Shown piece by piece: positions 56,842 through 64,000 of a DNA stretch of 64,000 nucleotides (positions within the stretch are counted from its first letter, which is position 1; every line of letters begins with the position of its first letter). The stretch lies in the NCBI RefSeq assembly GCF_047663525.1, contig NC_092617.1, positions 2,856,501 to 2,920,500 of the forward strand. The letters are read 5' to 3'. The position numbers were made by a program, and so were the translations under genes. The DNA comes from Anas platyrhynchos (taxonomy: Eukaryota > Chordata > Aves > Anseriformes > Anatidae). The notes under the pieces are model-generated. The model did no database searches, was not told the DNA's origin, and saw nothing but the letters and a program-made list of their open reading frames with translations.

Positions 56842-59800
56842 TTATGGGCTATTCTCACCCAGTATTAAATCTCCTTGAGGTACACACCGCACCTCTCCGT
56901 TCTTTTGCATCACCCACCAAGTGTATCCAGGTCCCTGAGCGAAAACAATTCCACGAATAGGTTTGCCTTTTCCTGAGGCAGGAGTAGCCCAGACTGTTTT
57001 ACCCAGCATATTTTTTACATGCACTACAGGAACCTTATCCCCATCTACAGTACGTAACAGGTTGGATTGGGCAGGTCCAGCTCGGTTGGTAGATCCCCTA
57101 GTATTGACTAACCAGGTGGCCTTTGCCAAATGCGTATCCCAGTTTTTGAACGTCCCAGCGCCCATTGCTTTCAAGGTAGTCTTTAACAGGCCATTGTATC
57201 GTTCAACTTTCCCGGAGGCTGGTGCATGATAGGGGATGTGATACACCCATTCAATACCATGTTCTTTGGCCCAAGTGTCTATAAGGTTGTTTCGGAAGTG
57301 AGTCCCATTGTCTGATTCTATTCTTTCTGGGGTGCCATGTCGCCATAGGACTTGCTTTTCAAGGCCCAGGATGGTGTTCCGGGCGGTGGCATGAGGCACA
57401 GGATATGTTTCCAGCCATCCAGTGGTTGCTTCCACTATTGTAAGTACGTGGCGCTTGCCATTGCGAGTTTGAGGGAGTGTGATGTAATCAATCTGCCAGG
57501 CCTCTCCATATTTATATTTCAGCCATCGTCCTCCATACCAAAGAGGCTTTGACCGTTTGGCTTGCTTGATTGCAGCACATGTTTCACAGTCATGAATAAC
57601 CTGTGCTATAGCGTCCATGGTCAAGTCCACCCCTCGATCACGAGCCCATCTGTATGTTACATCTCTACCTTGATGGCCTGAGGTGTCATGGGCCCATCGG
57701 GCTATAAATAATTCACCTTTATGCTGCCAATCCAGGTCCACCTGAGTTACTTCAATCTTAGCAGCCTGATCCACCTGCTGGTTGTTTTGATGTTCTTCAG
57801 TAGCCCGATTCTTGGGCACATGAGCATCTACGTGGCGTACTTTCACAGCCAGGTTCTCTACCCGAGCAGCAATATCTTGCCACAATGCAGCAGCCCAGAT
57901 GGGTTTGCCCCTGCGCTGCCAGTTGTTTTGCTTCCATTGCTGTAACCATCCCCACAGGGCATTTGCTACCATCCATGAATCGGTGTAGAGATAGAGAACT
58001 GGCCATTTTTCTCATTCAGCAATGTCTAAAGCCAGCTGAATGGCTTTCACTTCTGCAAACTGACTCGATTCACCTTCTCCCTCAGCAGCTTCTGCAACTC
58101 GTCGCGTAGGACTCCATACAGCAGCCTTCCATCTCCGATGCTTCCCCACAATACGACAGGACCCATCAGTGAACAGGGCATATTTCTTTTCATTCTCTGG
58201 CAACTGGTTGTACAGTGGGGTTTCTTCAGCACGACCCACCTCCTCCTCTGATGATATCCCAAAGTATTTGCCTTCTGGCCAGTCCATGATCACTTCCAAT
58301 ATTCCTGGGCGACTGGGGTTTCCTATTCGAGCCTGCTGAGTAATCAGTGCAACCCACTTGCTCCATGTAGCATCAGTTGCATGATGCGTAGAGGGGACCC
58401 TTCCCTTGAACATCCAGCCTAGTACTGGCAATCGGGGTGCTAGGAGGAGTTGCGCTTCAGTACCGACCACCTCCGAAGCAGATCGAACTCCTTCATATGC
58501 TGCCAATATCTCCTTTTCAGTTGGAGTATAGCGGGCCTCAGATCCTCTGTATCCCCGACTCCAAAACCCCAGGGGCCGACCTCGAGTTTCCCCAGGTTCT
58601 TTCTGCCAGAGGCTCCAGGTGGGGCCGTTCTCCCCGGCTGCAGTGTAGAGCACATTCTTTACATCTGGTCCTGTTCGAACTGGCCCAAGGGCTACTGCAT
58701 GGACTATTTCCTGCTTGATTTGTTCAAAGGCTTGTCGTTGTTCAGGGCCCCACTCAAACTCATTCTTCTTACGGGTTACTTGGTAGAGTGGGTTTACAAT
58801 CAGACTGTAATTTGGGATGTGCATTCTCCAAAACCCCACAACACCTAGGAAAGTCTGTGTTTCTTTTTTGTTAGTTGGTGGAGACATAGCTGTTATTTTG
58901 TTGATCACATCCATTGGGATTTGACGACGTCCATCTTGCCATTTTATTCCTAAAAACTGGATCTCTCGTGCGGGTCCTTTGACTTTATTTTGTTTTATGG
59001 CAAAACCGGCTTTCAGAAGGATTTGGACTATCTTCTTCCCTTTCTCGAAAACTTCCTCTGCTGTGTCACCCCACACAATAATGTCATCGATGTACTGCAG
59101 GTGTTCAGGAGCTTCCCCCTGCTCTAGCGCAGACTGGATCAGCCCATGACAAATGGTAGGGCTGTGTTTCCACCCCTGGGGCAGCCTATTCCAAGTATAT
59201 TGGACTCCCCTCCAGGTGAAGGCAAATTGTGGCCTGCACTCTGCTGCTAGAGGGATGGAGAAAAATGCATTAGCGATATCAATTGTGGCGTACCACTTGG
59301 CTGCCTTCGATTCAAGTTCATACTGAAGTTCCAGCATGTCGGGCACTGCAGCACTCAGTGGTGGCGTGACTTCGTTCAGGCCGCGATAGTCCACTGTTAG
59401 TCTCCACTCGCCATTAGACTTTCTCACTGGCCATATGGGACTATTGAAAGGTGAATGGGTCTTGCTGATCACTACTTGGCTCTCCAATTGACGAACTAGC
59501 TTATGGATGGGGATCAGGGAGTCTCGGTTAGTGCGATATTGCCACCGGTGCACAGTTGTGGTAGCGATTGGCACTTGCTGTTCTTCGACCCTCAGCAACC
59601 CCACAACAGAGGGGTCCTCTGAGAGACCAGGCAAGGTAGATAATTGTTTAATGCCCTCTGTCTCTAAGGCAGCTATACCAAAAGCCCACCGGAACCCTTT
59701 TGGGTCCTTGCAATATCCTCTTCTAAGATAGTCTATGCCAAGGATACATGGAGCCTCCGGGCCAGTCACAATGCGGTGCTTTTCCCACTCATTCCCAGTC

Positions 59801-60027
59801 AGACTCACTTCAGCCTCCAATACAGTCAACTGCTGAGATCCTCCTGTCACTCCACAAATATAGATGGGCTCTGGTCCTTTATAGCTCGATGGCATTATAG
59901 TACATTGTGCACCGGTGTCTACTAAAGCCTTATACTTCTGTGCGCGTGATGTGCCAGGCCATCGAATCCACACAGTCCAATAAACTCGATTGTCCCTTTC
60001 CTCCCCCTGGCTGGAGGCAGGGCCCCC
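56842..60027 (-). pseudogene. pol of the ERV-L-like provirus (protease, RT, RNase H, integrase), one stop
   Basis: Opens in the gag frame directly after the gag TAG and runs to a TAA at 56842-56844. Counting from the GTG codon at 59971-59973: protease active site VDTGA (Asp19) and ILGIDYL; reverse transcriptase with the first catalytic Asp (Asp232 in ATIDIANAFF), LPQGWKHSP (264-272) and YIDD (294-297); RNase H with TDGS (602) and Glu641. A TGA at 58012-58014 then interrupts RNase H before its YTDS aspartate. After it the frame is unbroken: integrase zinc site (H-x4-H and CETC) and a D,D(35)E core (IDY, ESDNG, GKVERYNG), then the C-terminal domain. No frameshift anywhere. The single stop makes integrase dependent on readthrough. 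Confidence 0.92.
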
Positions 60028-62607
60028 CTAATCCTGCTCAGAATCTTCTTCGTTTCTGTGTTTGAAGGACTGTCTGCTGGAAGTTGGAGCAGCAAACTTT
60101 TCGGAGAATCCCTTTTTCCTGATTGTTTTCTTTTGCAACTCACGTACCCGTGCCTCTAGGGTCGCGGTAGATTTTCCATCCCATTTTCTCATGTCCTCTC
60201 CATGGTCTCGTAAGTAAAACCACAGGGTGGCACGGGGTGAGTACCCACCATATCGTCTTCCTTGTGTGGGTGAACGCCTACCCCTGACAGCTGAGACACT
60301 GCTTTGTACAGGTGCGGAGGAGAATAATCTCTCTTCAAGTTGGTGAAACTTTTCAGAAAGTGTTTTCTCCCAGGTGTTCTCTTTTGGTCGGTGGACACTG
60401 GTTGGTTCAGGTGGGGAGGACAATAGATTCTCTTCAAGTTGGTGAACCTTTTCAGAAAGTTTCTCCACAGCTGAGACGCAGGCCTGTAAGGAAGAGGAGA
60501 GACTTTCTTCGTACTGCCGGAGTTGTTTAGCCGCTTCATCTACTGTGGGTTCCTCATCCTCTTTCCAGGCCATTATTGCCAATGAGCTGGCATATGATGA
60601 TGGTGCACTCCGTACAAACTTCCGCCACATGGGTCGTGTACACTTGACTTCATCTGGATCTTTGGATGTTTGTCTCTGGTCTGGATCCTCATAAATCACT
60701 TCCCGTACGGCTAATTCCCTCAGGTACTGGATTCCCTTCTCCATAGTGGTCCACTTGCCTGGTAGACATAAAAGTTCTTCCTTGAAGGGATACCTTTCCC
60801 TCACAGCTGAGAGGAGACGCCTCCAGAGGCTGGTGGATTGTGCTCCATCTGCAATTGCTTTGTCAATGCCGGCGTCTCGAGCAAGGGATCCCAGCCGCTT
60901 GGCTTCCCTGCCGTCTAATTCCACACAATTGGCTCCAGAGTCCCAGCACCGGAGCAGCCAGGTGACAAGCTGCTCACCTATACAGCAACCAAAATCTTTT
61001 CGCACATCTCGTAGCTCGCGCTCGTTTAGGCTTCGGGTAGTTACTGTTGCTTTTTCGGCATCCTCATCTTCCTCCTCCTGAATCCTTGATGGCCCAGCGT
61101 CGTCGTCATCTTCGTCATCTCTATACCTAGTTTTGGCAGAAGCCTTGCCTGGATTGGCAGAAGACTCTCTGCGTTCTAAACGACCTGAATCTCTATACCA
61201 TTTTTTCACCTTCTCTACAGGGGCAGCTTGCACTGCTACTGCTCGTTTCTCTGACTTTGTTACAGAGTCTGCTACAGGGGTTGGAATACCCTCTGCAGGG
61301 GCAGCTTGCACTGCTACTGCTCGTTTCTCTGACCCCGTTACAGGGATTGGAATACCCTCTGCAGGGTCAACTTGCACTGCTACAGCTCGTTTCTCTGACA
61401 CGGCCACAGGAGCTGGAGCGGCTGCAGGAGCTGGAGCAGTTGCAGGAACTGGAGCTGGAGCGGCTACAGGAGCTGGAGCTGGAGCTGGAGCAGTTGCAGG
61501 AGCTGGGACTGGAGCAGCAGTAGGAGCTGGAGCTGGAGCGGCTTCAGGAGCTGGAGCTGGAGCGGCTTCAGGAGCTGGGACTGGAGCGGCTGCAGGAGCT
61601 GGAGCGGCTGCAGGAGCTGGGACTGGAGCGGCTGCAGGAGCTGGAACTGGAGCGGCTGCAGGAGCTGGAGCTGGAGCTGGAGCAGCTGCAGGAACCGGAT
61701 CTGGAGTGGCTGCAGGAGCTGGGGCTGGAGCGGCTGCAGAATCCACCGTAGGGGTCACAGTGGCCGTTGAATCTGTCACAGGGCTTGGAGTGGCCGCAGG
61801 GTCTGTCACTAAGTTGATAGCAGTATCAATGGCAGCTCGATAGGCATGAGCCAGGCCCCAGCACGTTACAATGATTTGTGTTACTTTGGAACTGCCAGAA
61901 TCATGACACCTTTTTTTCAAGCATTCTGCCAGTTTTTGAGGATTTTGCCATTGTTCAGGGGTGAATTTCCAACACACTGGGGGTGCCAACTGCTCTAGAT
62001 GCCTGCCCATATCCGCCCATACTCCCTGCCACCCACAACTATCCTGCCTCCGGGCAGATCTCCGGATGAGCTCCCCAAGTAGTTGTTTAACTTTAAGCAG
62101 AATCTGAAGTGCATTCATGAGGCAGAACAACAAGACTATGGTATTCTGAGTATTCCAGAAATATTCAATATCTTGGAGAGCTATTTTGACAAGCTCAGGG
62201 GATAAGAGAGTGGTGAAGGAGGAAGGCAGAGTGATCCAGGAGGATACAGGGGGGGTGAAGGAGAAAGGGAGAGTAAGCAAGTAAGGAAAAATATCCTCCC
62301 CTTTCCCCTCCACAGATTGACTCCCTAATGGAAAAAAACAATAGGTATAATTGCTAATAGTTTCCAAGATACAGTTTCCAAAGTACAGAGTCGACGATGT
62401 TACTGAATACAAATAACAAGTTAGAGTCATGACCACATATTTCATCGTCTCATAAGCCATTGCTACAACACACAGTACCATAATGATCTGAAACCAGGGC
62501 CCGGAGAGGATAAACAACACGACAGAGAGCAAATACGGAAAATAATGTACTATAATACTCAATTTGGAAAACAGGCGCAGCAGAGTTGAGATTAAAGCAA
62601 TCAGCAT
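60028..62607 (-). CDS. gag-like protein of the ERV-L-like provirus
   Basis: 859 codons, start about 115 nt after the 5' LTR. Residues 1-95 are strongly hydrophobic, with likely membrane segments near 17-35 and 38-52; residues 155-180 form another Leu-rich helix. Residues 270-405 are an Ala/Pro/Val repeat, followed by three copies of SEKRAVAVQ. An acidic segment (61060-61130) precedes a capsid-like region (about 520-690: 'WLLRCWDSGANCVELDGREA', 'MWRKFVRSAPSSYASSL'), then two copies of a coiled-coil repeat (EKLSEKVHQLEENL and LSEKFHQLEERL), and a basic, Arg/Lys-rich end. There is no CCHC zinc knuckle and no N-terminal Gly. The role as structural polyprotein is inferred from position and the capsid-like part; the N-terminal domain is unexplained. 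Confidence 0.85.
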   Translation of the reverse strand: MLIALISTLLRLFSKLSIIVHYFPYLLSVVLFILSGPWFQIIMVLCVVAMAYETMKYVVMTLTCYLYSVTSSTLYFGNCILETISNYTYCFFPLGSQSVEGKGEDIFPYLLTLPFSFTPPVSSWITLPSSFTTLLSPELVKIALQDIEYFWNTQNTIVLLFCLMNALQILLKVKQLLGELIRRSARRQDSCGWQGVWADMGRHLEQLAPPVCWKFTPEQWQNPQKLAECLKKRCHDSGSSKVTQIIVTCWGLAHAYRAAIDTAINLVTDPAATPSPVTDSTATVTPTVDSAAAPAPAPAATPDPVPAAAPAPAPAPAAAPVPAPAAAPVPAPAAAPAPAAAPVPAPEAAPAPAPEAAPAPAPTAAPVPAPATAPAPAPAPVAAPAPVPATAPAPAAAPAPVAVSEKRAVAVQVDPAEGIPIPVTGSEKRAVAVQAAPAEGIPTPVADSVTKSEKRAVAVQAAPVEKVKKWYRDSGRLERRESSANPGKASAKTRYRDDEDDDDAGPSRIQEEEDEDAEKATVTTRSLNERELRDVRKDFGCCIGEQLVTWLLRCWDSGANCVELDGREAKRLGSLARDAGIDKAIADGAQSTSLWRRLLSAVRERYPFKEELLCLPGKWTTMEKGIQYLRELAVREVIYEDPDQRQTSKDPDEVKCTRPMWRKFVRSAPSSYASSLAIMAWKEDEEPTVDEAAKQLRQYEESLSSSLQACVSAVEKLSEKVHQLEENLLSSPPEPTSVHRPKENTWEKTLSEKFHQLEERLFSSAPVQSSVSAVRGRRSPTQGRRYGGYSPRATLWFYLRDHGEDMRKWDGKSTATLEARVRELQKKTIRKKGFSEKFAAPTSSRQSFKHRNEEDSEQD
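61395..61810 (-). repeat. Ala/Pro-coding minisatellite in gag
   Basis: Tandem variants of an 18-nt-like unit ('gcaggagctggagcggct' in plus sense) encode APAPAAAPVP-type repeats. The phase is kept, so length changes do not break gag. The deleted copy at 26180-26330 has only a short Pro/Thr-rich version. Confidence 0.85.
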
Positions 62608-62698
62608 TATGACAAGTGACTATTAAGCAGGTCTAATCCTTACACCAATTTTAGTTTAACACACTCTGGTCAGATCTGCCGTTATCTCAACCTTTCGG

Positions 62699-62716
62699 GC
62701 CCCACGTTGGGCGCCA
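62699..62716 (-). other. Primer binding site, tRNA-Lys(1,2) type
   Basis: Minus strand TGGCGCCCAACGTGGGGC, complementary to the 3' end of tRNA-Lys(1,2), 7 nt after the 5' LTR. Confidence 0.88.
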
Positions 62717-62723
62717 AAAAGAC

Positions 62724-63320
62724 TGTCGTGGTTTAACCCGGCCGGCAGCTAAACACCACGCAGCCATTCACTCACCCTCCCCCCTCCCTCTCTGGGACGG
62801 GGGAGAGAAATGGAAAGTGAAGCCCGTGAGTTGAGATAAAGACAGTTTAATAAGACAGGAAAATAATAATAACAAAATAATAATAACAATAATAACAATA
62901 ATAATAATATGGTGATAATAGGGAAATAATAATAATATGTACAAACAAGTGATGCACAATGCAATTGCTCACCACTCGCTGACCGATGCCCAGCCTAACC
63001 CCGAGCAGTCCGGCGCCCTTCCCCCGGCTAGCCACCCCTATATATTGTTTAGCATGACGTCAGATGGTATGGAATACCCCTTTGGCTAGTTTGGGTCACC
63101 TGTCCGGGGTCTGTCCCCTCCCAGCTCTTACTGCACCCCCAGCCTGCCCATTGGCAGGACAGAGCAAAAGGCTGAGATGTCCTTGGCTTAGTATAAGCAC
63201 TGCTCTGCAACAATTAAAGCATCGGGGTGTTATCAGCACTCTTCTCATCCTAAGCCAAAACACAGCATTCCACCAGCTACTAGGAAGAAAATTAATTCTG
63301 TGCTAACTGAAACCAGGACA
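62724..63320 (-). repeat. 5' LTR of the ERV-L-like provirus
   Basis: 597 bp, colinear with the 3' LTR. CRE palindrome TGACGTCA at 63055-63062 and TATA-like 63039-63046. Transcription would run leftward. Confidence 0.95.
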
Positions 63321-64000
63321 AGAGGGCAGCGTGTGGCAGGACACATCTGCAGGCTCTTGGCACCGTGAGGCTCTGGCAGCAGGGCACTGCAGGTGGGGTT
63401 GCCAAAGGGGTCTTCCGCAGAAGGCACATCCGACAGCTGATAGCATCTGTCAGGGTGGGTCTCTCTGTTTCTCCAGGTAGGAGTAGAATATATTATAAAG
63501 AATGGTATATATGACTGGATTTTTGAAAAGGAAGACCAAGGCAGGGGCTACCTGAAAGACAAGACTTTTACTGTAGCTTGTGCTTGCAGATACCTGTGGT
63601 AGAGTGGAGGCTGGTTTCATGGTAATAGGTGGTCAGGTTTGTACTGCAGACTGAGACTGCTAGAGTATTGAAGTGAGGGATCGATATTTCATCAATGAAC
63701 TTCATGAAGTCCCTTCCCACACCTCAGCCCACAGACTCCACCAACATCATCATTGTGGTCCTCTCAGGTTTTATCCTAGCTGATCTTTAGAAGCTGCCTC
63801 CAATGCCCAGTGCTCTGTCTTTGGGAGGTCTCTGACAGTTTGAGATGATCACAGATCATTTGCAACAAGCAGGAGCTGCCTCGTCTGCAGGCAGAGCTGC
63901 AGCACTGGAGGGTCTGCTGAGTGTCCGTCTGTCCCTCCCTGGCCTTGCCTCCCCTGGCAGCAGCACGCTGGCATTCCTCCTGGCTTCTCCAGCTGGCCAT
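63321..64000 (+). repeat. Upstream OR module, copy 3, part b
   Basis: Reverse complement of 1163-1791 and 24541-25213, interrupted near 63480-63780 by sequence only partly shared. The right edge corresponds to about 24541, roughly 600 bp upstream of an OR start in copy 2. No gene lies inside this part. Confidence 0.7.

Larger units (their letters stand above)
56106..63320 (-). mobile_element. Nearly intact ERV-L-like provirus
   Basis: Complete structure on the minus strand: 5' LTR (62724-63320), primer site, gag, pol in the same frame, polypurine tract, 3' LTR (56106-56702), with AGAGG duplicated on both sides (56101-56105 and 63321-63325). The uninterrupted site is present in two paralogous modules at 1787-1791 and 25209-25213. 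By eye the LTRs differ at about 7 of 597 positions with no indel, so insertion is recent. No env and no dUTPase: only 139 bp separate the pol stop from the 3' LTR. The ERV-L assignment rests on reverse transcriptase and integrase text and absence of env. Confidence 0.95.

Noticed and set aside
61133..61843. 236-codon plus-strand frame rich in Gly-Ala
   Set aside because: Shadow of the Ala/Pro minisatellite of gag on the opposite strand.

Overview
The window is a repeat-rich stretch of a bird genome. The evidence is many 5'-truncated CR1 LINEs (two with the avian-type 3' end), several copies of a near-identical olfactory receptor (OR) exon of the bird-expanded OR14 (gamma-c) type, and endogenous retroviruses (ERVs) of ERV-L, gamma- and betaretrovirus-like kinds. 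I cannot name the species. No ordinary single-copy gene was recognised.

Host genes. Three OR14-type coding exons are intact: 23004-23939 (-), 32379-33338 (+) and 37156-38097 (-). Two are full length but carry one in-frame stop each: 8951-9886 (+) and 49996-50937 (-). Three are truncated: 13383-13755 (+), 22265-22501 (-) and 33692-34321 (-). Two older relics (2380-2965 + and 55191-55560 -) look like a different, OR6/OR10-like receptor. Each full-length exon has a splice acceptor 23-25 nt before the ATG, as expected for ORs with untranslated 5' exons.

Duplication structure. The ORs sit in modules repeated in both orientations: a 3' flank, the OR exon, and 5' blocks. The clearest pair is 36.2-41.06 kb and 48.95-52.9 kb, same orientation, offset 12,840 bp. 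A GC-rich core of about 150 bp lies 1.0-2.0 kb upstream of every full-length OR exon, always in the same orientation to the gene, and is a candidate shared promoter or untranslated exon. Homology predicts one more OR (-) starting a few bases left of the window and one (+) about 600 bp beyond the right edge.

Retroviruses. (1) 56106-63320 (-) is a young, almost intact ERV-L-like provirus: 597-bp LTRs differing at about 7 positions, AGAGG target duplication, tRNA-Lys-type primer site, an odd gag with a hydrophobic N-terminus and Ala/Pro repeats, and pol in the same frame behind a single TAG; one TGA breaks RNase H. There is no env. (2) 41062-47256 (+) is an old gammaretrovirus-like provirus with a tRNA-His primer site, decayed gag and pol, but an open env transmembrane-subunit frame. 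(3) 18321-20300 (+) is a deleted betaretrovirus-like provirus with a tRNA-Phe primer site in which a capsid coding region is fused to a scrap of reverse transcriptase. (4) Deleted copies, solo LTRs and pol scraps lie at 10473-11026, 11895-12132, 13204-13290, 14930-15395, 17690-18282 and 25598-27095.

Taken together this is a birth-and-death OR cluster. Segmental duplication makes copies, retroelements break them up, and intact and freshly broken receptors lie side by side.
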